Part shown: piece after piece, positions 47,511 through 60,650 of the stretch
How positions within the stretch are numbered: the first letter of the stretch is position 1
How the letters are laid out: the number at the start of each line of letters is the position of its first letter
Source: Dermatemys mawii
Taxonomy: Eukaryota; Chordata; Testudines; Dermatemydidae
Length of the DNA: 64,000 bases
Assembly (NCBI GenBank): GCA_007922305.1
Contig: ML677329.1
Location: forward strand, 2,880,271-2,944,270
Direction of reading: 5' to 3'
The notes under the pieces: generated by a model
Told to the model about the DNA's origin: nothing
What the model saw: only the letters and a program-made list of their open reading frames with translations
Databases searched by the model: none
Position numbers and translations under genes: made by a program

Positions 47511-48600
47511 CCTAATATACTTGTCAGCATTCCATTCCTTTGTCAATAATTACTTTCAAAACTATCAGCTCTGGTGTTCTGTGAGTAAACTTTTAGTATA
47601 TTAACAGTAAATGGGCTTATGCCCTTTGATAGAAGTGCCTGTTGCTATTTGTTCAGGCTTCTTGTGTTCTGCAGTAGACATTCAGCTTTTGCCTTCTCTG
47701 GAAGGCTGAAGAACAAGTCAGTTGGTCTCTCTCAAGTGCATAATAACAGTTGATATATGGCAATGGATTTCTAATCAAGCTGTTTAAAACTTTTTTTTAA
47801 AAAAAATCACTCTTAACTCCAGTGCCTTCTGAACACATGGAATAAAGGCATGTCTTTTTAAGGTGTTAGTCCACCACAACACATCTGAGAGAGAGTTCCT
47901 CCTCTCCCTGCCCCAACTGGAGGTCATCCAGCAAAACCAAAGAAATCCAGATTCTTTTTAAATCTTAAAGCTATTAATAAACAAGTAGCATGATAATTGC
48001 AAAAGGACACAATCTCTTTCTTTTTTTTTTTTTTTTTTAAAAAAAAAAAGTCCTTTACAGGTCACCTTTCTGCAATTTTTTGTTTCTCTGTGATGTACAA
48101 ACTGAATCAATGTAGTAGCTACTCTAAACTGACCAATTAGGTAGTGGTTTTTCTAGTACCGTACTCATTTTTTGCAATTTTCATCTTCCTTCTTCATTCT
48201 TTGTTCACAATGCTCCCCTGCTTCACTTATCATAATAGGTGCTAACTATGTAAACCTTACAGAATGAACTTCTTTTTGTGGCAGTCTGACTTGTACTTAA
48301 GTCTCACTCTTCCTGCTTATGTGTTGCCTTCATTTTACAGCTCTTTGCTCCATTATTTCTATGCTTAAAACTCTGATTTGTATGCTGGTCTATGTCCCTG
48401 GCCAATGTGTTTCAAACTCTATTCTCATCGATTTAAAAATACCTGACTGTGAAGCATACCAACAGCGAGCACATCCAAAGCTACTTATGTAACCCACCTT
48501 GCGTCACTCTCTGCAGACCCACAGGTTTCTCCTCCCTTCTGAACTGGCCGTGCTGGAAATGCTGTTTCTCAGGGGTATAATAGTTTTCTAGCAGGAAAGC
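47511..48600 (+). other. LEF1: LEF1 intron 3, with T/A palindromic run
   Basis: Unique-looking DNA. A run of T followed directly by A at about 48021-48048 could fold on itself or mark an old poly(A) insertion. No gene. Confidence 0.5.
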
Positions 48601-48605
48601 ATATA

Positions 48606-48886
48606 ACAAGATCCACTGGTTAGAAACTGAAGCCAGACAAATTCAGACTAGTAATAAGGTGCACATTGTTTAACAATGGGGGTAATTAACCATTTGAACA
48701 GCTTACTTTGCAACGTGGTGGATTCTCCAAACTTGAAGTTTTTTTAAAATTAAGACTAGATATATTCTCTTTCTAAACTATATGATATGGTTCAAACAGC
48801 AGTTATGGGTTTTGGCCTGTGTTCTACTGGCAGTCAGATTCAGTGCTCTTAATGACCCCTTCTGGCCTTAAAATCTATGTAGCTGA
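48606..48886 (+). mobile_element. CR1-type LINE 3' UTR fragment
   Basis: AAGATCCACTGGTTAGAAACTG, CAGACAAATTCAGACTAG, GGTAATTAACCATTTGAACAG and GGTGGATTCTCCA, ending at CTTCTGGCCTTAAAATCTATG, follow in order the 3' UTR of a turtle CR1 subfamily. It is on the + strand, so it is inverted relative to the copies at 43424 and 54906. Confidence 0.78.
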
Positions 48887-51184
48887 TGGGACCCAAAGTA
48901 CAAATTTAAGATTGTTGCCCCCAACCCCTCCCACAACCTGCCTTTCTTAATTTGCCACCCTTGCTTTCCCCTCACCCCCATTTTTCTGCGGAGTTGCTTT
49001 TCCCATCCTGTTCATCCACATATTAAACACCTCCTCTCCCACCTCCCCCTGCCTTTCTGCCTATTGCCTTACTGTCTGCACCCTTAGCCGACTGGGTGAC
49101 TGGTAAAAGCATCTGGTGGCTGCTGGTCCAGACTGTCTTCCCATGTGTTGCAGCTGTGGCCAGTTGCTACAGGGCTGCCCAGGAACTAGGAGGACAGCTA
49201 GAAGACAAACAGGCTCCTTTAAATTAGTTACCAGTTGCTTTCTTCTGCGCCCTAGCAACAGCAGGAATTTTCTGCAATAAGGTAGAGATTTTTAGCACAT
49301 ATCCCTGCCCTCTGCTGGTTATCTGTTTTTTGGCTCTGATGGCCTGGCTCTGGTTGTTTTTTCCCTTGTATCCTCTTGATCTACCATACTATTGCAGCTC
49401 CTAGCCTGTCTTGCATAAAGTTCCAGGTGGAGAGCGATATTGAATATGTAGCACTTCATTTACAAATTGAGCTGTTAGCTCCTTTGAATGAAAAGATTTA
49501 CAGCACCCTCACAACCTCCTCTGCATAAGAATATAGGATTTGCCAAACCATTTCAGACCACTTCATTTGTCCAAGTTGGGTATCTGCCTCTGTAGTGAAT
49601 GCCTAATTCAGAGGACATTTCCCCCCACCCCCGCAACTGATCATCTTATTATACCTACATGTAGCTAGTTTATGTTAAAACATTCTATTCTTGTTACCCA
49701 CATCCTCTCCAACCATCACCCAGCCCACCTATTAAGTCTTGTTTCTGCCTGTAAAATCTTTGTGGCAATGGAAGGCTAGCCTCCTGAAGGTCATTAGGCT
49801 TCTCACCTCCTACATTGTTCTACTAAATGTAGTTCTGAACAGAAACAGTTCTCGTATGCATAAACCTAAGGATTTGCTAATCCATTACAATTGAATCACT
49901 GTTTTGATGGGAAGATTGGGATTATTTTCCTTGCCTTTGGAGTTGCCCCTCTCTTGGTCTGCTAAATCCTCCTTGCCAAAAAATAATTTTAATCTCAGAT
50001 ATGTCAAAGCACAACAATTGCTCTTGGAATTGACTAAATTGGATACCAAGTGACAGCTGTCTTTCCCCCAAATCTTTCTTAGGTGAGGAGATCCCCTCCT
50101 ACAAGGTCTGGGCTCCTTTCAAGAGAGAGTTAAACATTTGCTGTATTAGCAATGCACTCAATATAGTGTTTTTCTAGAGGAGTTAGCTGAAATTTTCCAA
50201 ATTCTTATTTGTTAATTAAACTTTTCATTAAAGTGTCAAATATTGGATTGTGGCGAACTTTTTTTTTTTTTTAAACAACTCTATTTTCAGGAACAAAGTA
50301 TGAATATTCCCTGCTCAGGGTATTGAATGTGAATTTGCTAGTCAGGGCATGGTGCCTCTCATTGATAATGATTGAATGTTTTTAGTTGGGGATCAAATGA
50401 ATAGATTTCTAGGTCCTTTTGCCGCTCTGCAAGTGGCTGCATCCTGGTACATGAATTTTGTGAGTGTAACATAGTAGCGGTATTTCACTGACTATTGTTG
50501 TAAGATTATAACTTAATCTGCATAAATATGCTTTGCTTGGAAAAAAGAGACTATTAATGATATGTGAAGTATTCTGCAGTTGCTGAGAAAAGCAGAGTGG
50601 TCTGAGCGGTTCCAGTAGGATAGGGTTGGAGAGGCCCACTACAAAACAGGTGTACTACTAAATTCTGTATCACTGTAGCAAGTTCATATGATTGTTTTAT
50701 TAAATAACAGTATCTTCTTCTCTCTTAATAAAAGAAGTATGAAACAAGTAGAGTGCAGATAATATTTTAACAGTGGCTTACAATGGAACATAAAAATCAG
50801 CCAGTGGAACAATTGCATTTTGGTGTTTCCTTTCTGTGTAAAGTACAGGCAGGCTATCTTTTACTCTTAAATCGTTTTTATACTTCTGACTCTTTGAGTC
50901 TTATTATGTTTGTATGATGCTACTGTATCCATCCAGTGGCTGAAATTCAGAGTTATTTTAGCCTAGAGGTGGGAAAGTAGTCAGTGTAATTACTGATGGT
51001 TGCACTTCAGAAACTTTTGTGTAGCTGAGATCAGGTCATGGGGCAGGTAAGCCTGGATCATGTCAATTGAAGGCCTGTGAGGATTCTCTGGAATGGTTTC
51101 AAAGAAAGATTGGGATTAAAGTCCCTCTGGTTTGCAAACAGATGCTGGGTGGTGGTGGGGATGTCGAGAATAAAATATCAGAGC
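48887..51184 (+). other. LEF1: LEF1 intron 3, nothing recognised
   Basis: Unique-looking sequence with a T-run at 50260-50271. No exon-like segment or classified repeat. Confidence 0.45.
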
Positions 51185-51585
51185 TACCTAGTTGTTTAGG
51201 TACAGCCCAGCAGGGGCCCCAGGCCGTGGGTGGGCCACTGGCCCCAAGCCTCCACAGGGTTTGGGGAACAGGGGGGAACCACCCCCAGCACTCACCAGTG
51301 GCGCAACTGGAGGTGGGCCACTGCACTTCCTGCTGCCAGTGAGTGCAGGCCCAGCCTTGCCCCTACTCTTCAGGGGAGTGGAGGCAGGGCTGGGGCGGAG
51401 CAGGGGGGGGAAGAGGTGGGGTTGGGTTGGGGTGGAGTGGGATCGGGGAGGCATGAGGAAGAGTTGGAGCAGGGGCTGGAGCAGCACTTAGCTACGCAGG
51501 GCACCAGGAAATGTGGTGCCCCAAATTTCCTGGTGTTCTACGTAGCTGCGTACTTTGTGTATGGGTAAGGACGGTCCTGCTACCC
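51185..51585 (+). repeat. Purine-rich interspersed repeat, inverted copy B
   Basis: The inverse complement of copy A (25203-25600): it ends GCACCAGGAAATGTGGTGCC, CTGCGTACTTTGTGTATGGG and TAAGGACGGTCCTGC. A G/A-rich middle gives open frames up to 112 codons on both strands, which are not genes. The first 170 bp (AGCAGGGGCCCCAGGCCG...) may be an extension missing from copy A. Confidence 0.7.
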
Positions 51586-52222
51586 AGAACAACAAAGGTA
51601 ATCTGGTAAGTTGATCTGACTCCATCCTACTATTTGTTGGAGTCTGTCTGTAGATACACATTTAATACCTGCAATGACTACCATTGAAATGAATGGGAAT
51701 GAGAGCATTCAGTAAAGGTATCAGTCCACTTATTACCACAGTTTTCTTCACTTTTGCTCATGGTGTCTGGATCACAGGTTGTATGTTTCTTAAACTCCTT
51801 GTCCAATTGTTAACACCCAACCATCATGGATACAAGAGCCCTTTGGAAGATTATTAATTTAATCTTTCTCTCAGCACGCGGTGGAACAAAGTCTCCATTC
51901 AGCTCAATGCAAGTTTCCAGAACAGCTTGACTCATCACTAGTGTTAACCAACAAACATTTTTGCGGTGGCTCAGTCTTGGGCTTTTTATAGTTTTGCACA
52001 CTTGTTGCATATAGGATATCTTACAGCTGCTAGCTTTCACTGAAGCTTCAATTAATCATTTTTCCTTTACAGATCTTTAAAAATAGAACAAAAATGTTTA
52101 GGTATAAACTGAATCTAATGTACGGCATTGTTATCGTGCAGTCTTCTCGGATTAATTTAATGTGTTTTTGAGTGGTGTTGGAGTGCTCATCCAAAGATTT
52201 TTTTTTAAAAAAAGTGAAAATT

Positions 52223-52432
52223 ATGGCCAAGATTTTTTCAAAAGGTGACTACTTTTGGATATCCAAATTATTGATTGCTCAACTTGGAGCACCTTTGAAT
52301 GCACTCTTCAGAAAGTCCTGGGCATTCACTGCTTGAAAATCAGGCCCCTCTAAGATATCTCAAGTTGGGCCCCAAAGAAGTAAGGCACCTAAAATCATTA
52401 GTCACTTCTGAAACCTTGGTTTAGATTCTTTT
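52223..52432. mobile_element. Palindromic MITE-like repeat
   Basis: The left arm GGCCAAGATTTTTTCAAAAG with GTGACTA and the right arm TAGTCACTTCTGAAACCTTGG are inverse complements. Inside them, CTCAACTTGGAGCACCTTTGA and CTCAAGTTGGGCCCC continue the symmetry, with ATCAGGCCCCT near the centre. A related end lies at about 4103-4190. I recognise it as a common turtle repeat of unknown class. Confidence 0.7.
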
Positions 52433-54905
52433 TGCAGATGTGTGGAATATGTTCTCTAAAGTCTTTCTTACATTGGAGTTTTTTGTGTGGAAATTGTCAG
52501 CAGTGAAATTCCAGTTGTGGTAATGTCATAATGGTTGATTTCTTAAAGCCCAGTAGTCTCTGAAAGAAAAAGCCATCAGCCAATAAACCTGTTTGCCTTT
52601 GTATTAACTCTTAAAAAAATTTCTGCTTTTGCTCAAACTCATTACTTTTTTTTTAAGCTGACATTCTGTATATAGGAAAGACCTGCTAGAAAAGTGTGGT
52701 TTCTTTTGTGGCTGCATTTATCATTTTTTCTACTAAACACACTTTTGATTTTCATTTTTGGAAATAGTAGGTGCAGTTGTAATATGGTGAATGACTTTAA
52801 GGCAACATCCAATCTTTTACTGGTAACTTTACCAGTGTCTTCTGAATGCCCAGGAGGTGTCTCAAGACGTAAGAGGAGTTCAGCATACACAGTTAAGCTA
52901 AATGTTTTTGTGTGTGTGTGGTTTTTTTTTTGCCTTTGTCAGGTCAGCCAGCTTTGCTGTGACCTCTCAGTCTAGAAAGAAAGTTGTCTTGAGGGGGGAC
53001 CTTATCTTACCTGCTTGCAAAGTATCTAGTAGTCTGTTAGCACTGTGCTAATAACAAATAATGATGTATCGTTCTGTGAGGTCACAGGTAATGACAAAAC
53101 TTCCATGAAGTGTGGAAGTGGCCCAGAGAGGGTTCAAGAAGTACCAGCTATTCCACGTACATGACTATTCCCAAAAGAGATTCTGAAAATCACATCACGC
53201 ACTTGAGTCCCTATGTGCCAGCACCATGCTCCACTGGAGTTTTATCATCTGTTATGTAACAACAGAGATGGAGCCAGTGACATGACTCTGTTCAACCTTA
53301 AAGAGCAGGGTTAGTTTTTATCTGTTCAGGTATGACCGCCCTTTTGAGTCTGGTCACTGAGAACATAACTGGCACACACTCAGGTTAATGGGCTTCAGAG
53401 TTTCTTTGCAATTAACCTTTAGTGTTCATAAACCTGGTACTGTATAACATTTCTATGACAAGGTAGTTTAAAGCATAACACAGGTTTTTAGATTTGCACC
53501 TCTGCTTTGAGGGGTTTTTTTTTGCTGGCCATCATATGGGAGGGTATCCACCAGTGGAAGGAAATATTTTGTTCATTAAAAATGGACTGATTCTTTTTGC
53601 TTAGAAGGCATATACTTTTTTGGGGGTACACACTGATTGACATACAAAACAGATGGGACTGTTAATTTTCTGTGGAATTTTAGGAAAGTTTAAGTAGAAC
53701 TGTATTTTCCATTACAGTAATGAAATGGGTGTTTGTATATATAAACATCAACCTACTTAACTACTCACTTCCCCCCCAAAATACATAGGCTTCAGTCTGT
53801 TTATATGCAGTCTTGAAGTTGGGTGGGAACTATTTCTGCATATGTATGACTTTAAAAAAAAAATTAAGGAAAAACTGCATCATAAACTGCTTTATGGTAT
53901 TGTAGCCAAACATTGCATTTCAATGGGGGATTCAACTTCCTTTATAGGAACAGACTTCTGAAACTCTTACCTGTCTACAAAAGTAATTCATAGTCATGCA
54001 AATAGTCCCATTGTCTTCAATGGGAGTGATCAAATAATTAAGAGTTTACAAGATTAGAGTCCAAGTTTGTCAATTATTTGAGATGAAAGGTATGTTGTAC
54101 GCACACAAGCATCACAGCAGTATAAAAATCTAAAACAAACTTACACGTGGTAGCAACGGCTTTTTTAAAAATTGTGTAATCCATTGAGTGTATATCGAAT
54201 ACTGTGCAAAACATAGAAGGCAGAAATAGTCCCCATTTCCTGGAGTTTACAATATCTATGACCCAAACTATGATAGGTTGTAGGTTCAGATCTATTTGAA
54301 AGCTTAAGTCTTTTGCAGTAAAGTACATTATGTTATAGAATAATTGGTGAAAGGCTGATGTGCATAGTCCATTATACAGATTGATAAAGAGAAACCAATC
54401 TCTAAAATGATTGAAAATTGGTTTCCTTTATCAAGCGGTACAAGAAGAGAAACCAGATTATTTGATTTCCTTTCCTAGACTACATGGTCTAGATTGTTGC
54501 CATTGTATCTGTTGATGCTCTCTGATATAACATCCTATTACCTCTGGCTCTGGTCTGGAGAGAGCTGTAACTCAACATATTCCCTACATGTTTTAGCTAG
54601 TCATCTTTTTGCAAAGACTTAAAAAAAAATCCATGTTCCCTTTTTTCCCCCATCCTCCCTCTATCTGTGTCTTGTAACATTATGCATGAATAAAACACTC
54701 TGGAAAGGAAACCCTCTAAGCAAAAAACAAAACCTTGCTAGCTTTCCAACATGAGCAGGATTAATTGCAGTTCATTACAATACTAAATTATAACACTTAC
54801 AACATGATACAAATCCCGCTTAAGCACACTGACTTGACAGCAACTTTTATAATATTCCTCTGTTAGATTGGTTATTGTGGGAGGGCAGGAAGTGTGGAAT
54901 GCAGC
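52433..54905 (+). other. LEF1: LEF1 intron 3, mostly unique
   Basis: 53985-54050 (TAGTCATGCAAATAGTCCC, TCTTCAATGGGAGTG) is a short fragment of the family at 17505. Otherwise no recognised element or exon. Confidence 0.45.
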
Positions 54906-56780
54906 ATAAGAACATAAGAAAGGCCGTACTGGATCAGACCAAAGGTCCATCTAGCCCAGTATCCTATCTACCGACAGTGGCCAATGCCAGGTGCCCCGGA
55001 GTGAGTGAATCTAACAGGTAATGATCAAATGATCTCTCTCCTGCCATCCATCACCCCACTCTGACAGAGGTAGGGACACCATTCCTTACCCATCCTGGCT
55101 AATAGCCATTAATGGACTTAACCTCCATGAATTTATCCAGTTCTCTTTTAAACCCTGTTGTAGTTCTAGCCTTCACAGCCTCCTCAGGCAGGGAGTTCCA
55201 CAGGTTGACTGTGCGCTGTGTGAAGAAGAACTTCCTTTTATTTGTTTTAAACCTGCTGTCCACTAATTTCATTGGGTGGCCCCTAGTTCTTCTCTTATGG
55301 GAAACAAGTAAATAACCTTTCCTTATTCACTTTCTCCACACCACTCATAATTTTATATACCTCTGTCATATCCCCCCTTAGTTTCCTCTTTTCCAAGCTA
55401 AAAAGTCCTACGCTCTTTAATCTCTCCTCATATGGGACCCATTCCAAACCCCTAATCATTTTAGTTGCCCTTTTCTGAACCTTTTCTAATGCCAGTATAT
55501 CCTTTTTGAGATGAGGAGACCGCATTTGTACACAGTATTCAAGTTGTGGGCGCACCATGGATTTGTATAAGGGCAATAAGATATTCTCCGTCTTATTCTC
55601 TATCCCTTTTTTTAATGATTCCTAACATCCTGTTTGCTTTTTTGATTGCTGCTGCACACTGCATGGACGTCTTCAGACTACTATCCACAATGACTCCAAG
55701 ATCTTTTTCCTGAGTAGCTGTAGCTAAATTAGCCCCCATCATATTGTATAGTTGGGGTTATTTTTTCCAATGTGCATTACTTTACATTTACCCACATTAA
55801 ATTTCATTTGCCATTTGTTGCCCAATCATTTAGTTCCGTGAGATCTTTTTGAAGTTTTTCACAGTCTGCTTGGGTCTTAACTATTTTGAGCAGTTTAGTA
55901 TCATCTGCCAACTTTGCCACCTCACTGTTTACCCCTTCCTCCAAATCATTTATGAATAAGTTGAATAGGATTGGTCCTAGGACTGACCCTTGGGGAACAC
56001 CACTAGTTACCCTTCTCCATTCTGAAAATTTACCATTTATTCCTACCCTTTGTTCCCTGTCTTTTAACCAGTTCTCAGTCCATGAAAGGATCTTCCCTCT
56101 TATCCCATGGCAACTTAATTTACATAAGAGCCTTTGGTGAGGGACCTTGTCAAAGGCTTTCTGGAAATCTAAGTATAGTATGTCCACTGGATCCCCTTGT
56201 CCACGTTTGTTGACCCATTCAAAGAACTCTAATAGATTAGTAAGACATGATTTCCCTTTACAGAAACCATGTTGACTTTTGCCCAACAATTTATGTTCTT
56301 CTATGTGCCTGACAATTTTATTCTTTACTATTGTTTCAACTAATTTGCCTGGTACGGACGTTAGACTTACCGGTCTGTAATTGCCAGATCACCTCTAGAG
56401 CCCTTCTTAAATATTGGCATTACATTAGCTATCTTCCAGTCATTGGGTACAGAAGCCAATTTAAAGAACAGGTTACAAATCCTAGTTAATAGTTCCACAA
56501 TTTCACATTTGAGTTCTTTCAGAACTCTTGGATGAATGCCGTCTGGTCCCGGTGACTTGTTACAGTTAAGTTTATCGATTAGTTCCAAAACCTCCTCTAG
56601 TGACACTTCAATCTGTGACAATTCCTCAGATTTGTCACCTACAAAAGATGGCTCAGGTTTGGGAATCTCCCTAACATCCTCAGCTGTGAAGACCAAAGCA
56701 AAGAATTCATTTAGTTTCTCCGCAATGACTTTATCGTCTTTAAGTGCTCCTTTTGTATCTCTATCATCCAGGGGCCTCAC
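54906..56780 (-). mobile_element. CR1 LINE, about 1.9 kb, ORF2 reverse transcriptase and 3' end
   Basis: The 3' terminus ATAAGAACATAAGAA (inverse) lies at 54906, and the element reads right to left. The - strand frames in order are 56367-56775 (FALVFTAED, NKSPGPDGIHPRVLKEL, NDWKIANVMPIFKKGSRG), 55804-56289 (YLDFQKAFDKVPH motif A, GVPQGSVLGPILFNLFIND motif B, KLADDTKLL with the catalytic Asp pair) and 55295-55576 (VRPQLEYCVQ, LEKVQKRATKMI). These belong to one ORF split by small frameshifts near 56386 and 55810. The endonuclease domain and 5' end are missing, so it is 5'-truncated and inactive. It is the best preserved CR1 in the window. Confidence 0.95.
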
Positions 56781-59700
56781 TGGCAATGAAATGCCATAAC
56801 CTGAAAATATCAATTTTCATCTAACTTTAAAACACCCTCTGTGTGTGTACTGGCAAGCTGCACTTCTGTGACTCCACTTCCCTCTCCTTAGAAACCTGTA
56901 CCTGTTGTCCTCCCTCAGGAATTTCAGCAGGGGAGAGGCAGCTCTAAATTGATCAGGGCTTCGTAAGAATCCTTCTGGAAGAGGCACTAAGAGCTTGCTA
57001 CCACAATATAGCTGTACGCAGTATAGATCTACTCCCTTTCCAAGAGACCTGAACTGGAGAAAGGGTCCTCTGGTATCCTGGAAAATCTGTCTATATGGGG
57101 GACAATTGTGGCATAACTATATGCGTTTATATTCATATCTTATTCTGAATCTTTTCCACCCATTTAGACAAGGCCTGATTGAATGCTTGGCCCATCCCAT
57201 TATATTAGCAGGGCCAGATGACTCTGGCCTCTTCAGTAGAGTGAAGATTTGGGGTGACTTGCACTTCTTTCTGCCTCTTGCTTCTGGCAGATTTATCAGC
57301 CCATGAGGGCCCATGCCCTGGAGAGCGAAGTCAGGGGTCTTAAGAATGAGGGAAATGAATGGGCAAGGTACAGTATCACTCTTCCACTAGTACTAGACTT
57401 ACAAAAGGCTTTTAATGAAAGCCGAGCCTAGGCTGAATTCCTTTCCCTGAATGAGTTTGTGGAACATTGGCATTCCTCAGTGATCACCAGAAAAACATTG
57501 ATAAAATATATTTTAAAAAAATTGAAACGGAACATGAAACTTTCCAAGCAGCATTTGATTCAGTGCTCCAGCTTTGAAATCTAGAACTATGTAGAATAGG
57601 GTACACCTTTGCTACTTGGCAGGAAGTAATCTGAGGTCTCAAACACAGCCACTACCAGATGTGCAACTTCTGGCAAGCAGTGACTTGAAGGGGTATCTAT
57701 GCATGGATCAGCCAATTAAGATCACTTTTTGACCTGGTACTTCTGGGAATGTCCGACTTCTAAGAGAGTATCCATGGATGGTTCTTTTCTGTTCATTGAT
57801 AGAGCTGGATTGAGACCCAGAGAGAATTCCTCTGTTCATAGGATGGTAATGGCACAAGCAATGGTAATAAAGTTCCCTTCCACACAGTCCCATACCCAAC
57901 GTGCCTGGTTCCTTGTATACAAGGTACAGTCTCTAGGGATGAATGGATTGTTCAGTAGTCTATGTCCATTCAGTCTTTGGAGCCTTTGCTATCCATGCCG
58001 GCTAATGGTTTTTTGGTGTAGAGAACTATCCAGTAGGAAGTGGACTGATGCCACCATTCCTCTTACAGAAGCCACTGAGTGATGCACTCACTGTTCTTGA
58101 AAATGGGGGGCTAGGTGAACAATGTGCTCTACCTGCTTCAAGCACTTAGAAGCAGCATGTAGCAGGCACGCTGGTTAACCTGTTGTCTATGGTGTGTGAA
58201 ATAAAATGTTAAAATAAAAAAGTTACCAGGACACTGAAGACCTAAAGGATAGAAGAAAGAGCTAACTAAAAGCATAAATGGATAATATCTAAAACTAATT
58301 CCTGAGTAGCTCTGCTACCATGGAACATACAGACTAATTATACTCAACATGGTACAAAAGGTTATTTATTTACCAAACTTGAAAAATCAATACTGCCTGA
58401 CTAATGTGTGTGACATAAACACATCTACAGACCTACAATAGACTGACTATTGTAGCTAAAGTAACTGCTGATTGGAGAGTCAATGCACGAATCTTGCAGT
58501 TAAAGACTGACGTAATTTGCAAATCATCTGAAATTTGGCACCTATTTTATTTAATTTATACAAACACCAGTCTGAGTGATCACCTTTAGAACTGAACTTC
58601 TATATATTATTGAAAATTCATATTGCTTCTATTATTTGGTCATAAAAATGGACCTAATGCTTGTTGGCTTTAAAACACCTACTAGCGCTGCTTTCTCTCT
58701 CCATCTTGCAGAATATAAGACAAGGCCAAAGCTTAAATTAAAATCCTCAGGTTCTTATCTCCTTCTCACAGGAAAGCAAATCTGTGCTGAAAACCGTAAA
58801 ATTAAGAGGAGAGCAAGGATAGCATAATTTAGCAAAATATCATGGCACTAGATTCTGAGCTATATGACTGGAGGGATAGGTCAGACATTAAGAAGATACT
58901 GCCTTCTAATGCAAGTTCCTTAAGGTGGTGCTCTGAAAACAAGGATAGCAGAAAATACTGCACTGGTTCCCAGCCACACTGCTGCATGCACTTTTATCAA
59001 CCTTTTTAAAATTTAGTTATCCACTTAATGCTTCTAGTTCTAGAAGTCTAAAGAAATCCTTGATTTATACTTTTAAATGTAGTCCTTAAATCTATTATTA
59101 TGCTAGGATTTGAGTATTGGGATTCAAATAAAAATCATTTCAATGGGCTCTTAATTTTTTTCTCTTAATTCCAAATATTTGGCAGTTAATGTCCTTGCTG
59201 AGCTTTAAGAGCATTTTTGGCTGATTACTGTTTTCATTTTTAATTAAAAACCTCTGTTTGTGGCATCATTATTTTTGAGGAGGGACAGCAGACAGAATGC
59301 TGGGATAGAAATGATGAGTAATCTATCAGTTACATGTTGCGATTACTAAAGCATAGTCCTGCTATGAGAAATGAGGATTTAAAATATAGGAAAATAGGCA
59401 ATGTGCACATGGCCTGGTTGAGTCCCCAAAACAGTTGTTTTCTAGTCTGTGTTTTTTGTAAGGAGTTGGGGATAATGTTGGGTTGTGAGAAGAATTACTG
59501 CTTGTGGTGTTTCTTTAGCTTCTGGGCACTCCTGCATATATCAGGCAAACACTTTTGTTTTTAATGGTTGTTTCTGTATTATAGAAAATATCAAATACAA
59601 GTATATATTTTATTTACATCAGTAGTTTTTTTCAACACCCAGTTGGGAGCATTATACAACAATACTGGTCTTCTCGGGCATTTTTAGCACTTTTCTGTTC

Positions 59701-60517
59701 TTAGAAACTTCGTACATGTCAACCTAAGCAGCAGGGGTCTGGTGCTACCTTTCTCCAGAAACCGAGCTTGTATGTTTGGCTCATAGGCAACCTAGTTTGT
59801 TAAAGGGATGCTGTCAACTCTGTATACTCTAAATTACATGCTTATGGGGGACTGTTCTGTTCCCTGCTATGAACTGAAATATTTATTTAAAATTTTCTCG
59901 CTCTTTTGGAGAGTGAGGGTAGTGCAGAAGGAAGGAGACAATACCCCAGCAGTGTTGGAAATTTCCAACAGTATAGCACTGTGTTAATGCATAAGAGCCA
60001 GACAATAACTTCAAACAAAAAGGACACTGACCAGACTGGTTTCACTGTTCAAGGCAAAAGAAATGCAAACTGTAATTGGTGGTGCAGAGCTTTCCCTTTA
60101 TTTCATTTCTGCTGTGTAGTTGGTCCCATTCTGGTACTACGTGGACTGCCTGTGCTCCTGCTAGTCATCTCCTCTTACTTCTTCCCATAACCCCACTCCA
60201 GTAGGCCTCCCAACAGCAGCTTTAGCAACTTCCTGGCTGTTGCTTCAACACCCTCTCTATCTGGTCCACCCCAATAGTCTTCAGGCTGCCGCTACAAACT
60301 GGTCATGCCTCATTCCCCTCAAAAGCACTCTGTCCCAGCCAGTAAGATTCCATGTTTTGTATGTTCAGGAGCATGGAGGTTAAATATGGTTAGTAATATG
60401 AAAAAGATTCCTTTTTAAAACAAGTTACCGTGAGTGTCTGCTCACACTCCACCCACAAAAAAACGATTAGAGAATTGAGAATTATTACTAATACTTCTTG
60501 TTTTTACTCTCTTGCAG
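56781..60517 (+). other. LEF1: LEF1 intron 3, distal end
   Basis: 57000-58130 is moderately GC-rich with several short open frames, none recognised. 58200-60500 is AT-rich. The intron ends with a good acceptor (TTTTTACTCTCTTGCAG). Confidence 0.5.
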
Positions 60518-60650
60518 TCAAATAAGGTGCCAGTGGTACAGCCTTCCCATGCGGTTCACCCTCTCACCCCACTTATCACTTACAGCGACGAGCACTTTTC
60601 TCCAGGGTCACACCCTTCACACATCCCCTCAGATGTCAACTCAAAACAAG
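60518..60650 (+). CDS. LEF1: LEF1 exon 4
   Basis: This 133-bp exon encodes residues 135-178 and the first base of codon 179: [37 protein letters not shown] and SDVNSKQ. It looks almost unchanged from mammalian LEF1 as I recall it. The segment is part of the context-dependent regulatory domain, Pro/Ser/His-rich and probably disordered, upstream of the Groucho/TLE-interacting region and the HMG box. The acceptor is strong and the donor is CAAG|GTGAGG. The exon is separated from exon 3 by 45.6 kb. The next exon must begin in phase 1 outside the window. Confidence 0.96.

Larger units (their letters stand above)
10789..60650 (+). other. LEF1: LEF1 gene, exons 1-4 with introns (partial, continues right)
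   Basis: LEF1 binds the CTTTGAT-type Wnt-response element through a C-terminal HMG box. With beta-catenin bound at its N-terminus it activates Wnt target genes in the nucleus; with Groucho/TLE it represses them. The exons join in phase: exon 1 ends after codon 68 (phase 0), exon 2 ends one base into codon 90, exon 3 completes codon 90 and ends after codon 134, and exon 4 ends one base into codon 179. Introns are 2338, 1429 and 45560 bp, all GT-AG. The N-terminus ([10 protein letters not shown], then [10 protein letters not shown]) separates it from TCF7, TCF7L1 and TCF7L2. Confidence 0.95.

Noticed and set aside
51067..51568. Open frames of 91-112 codons, Gly/Trp-rich
   Set aside because: Purine-rich interspersed repeat present inverted at 25203-25600; frames occur on both strands and have no family resemblance.
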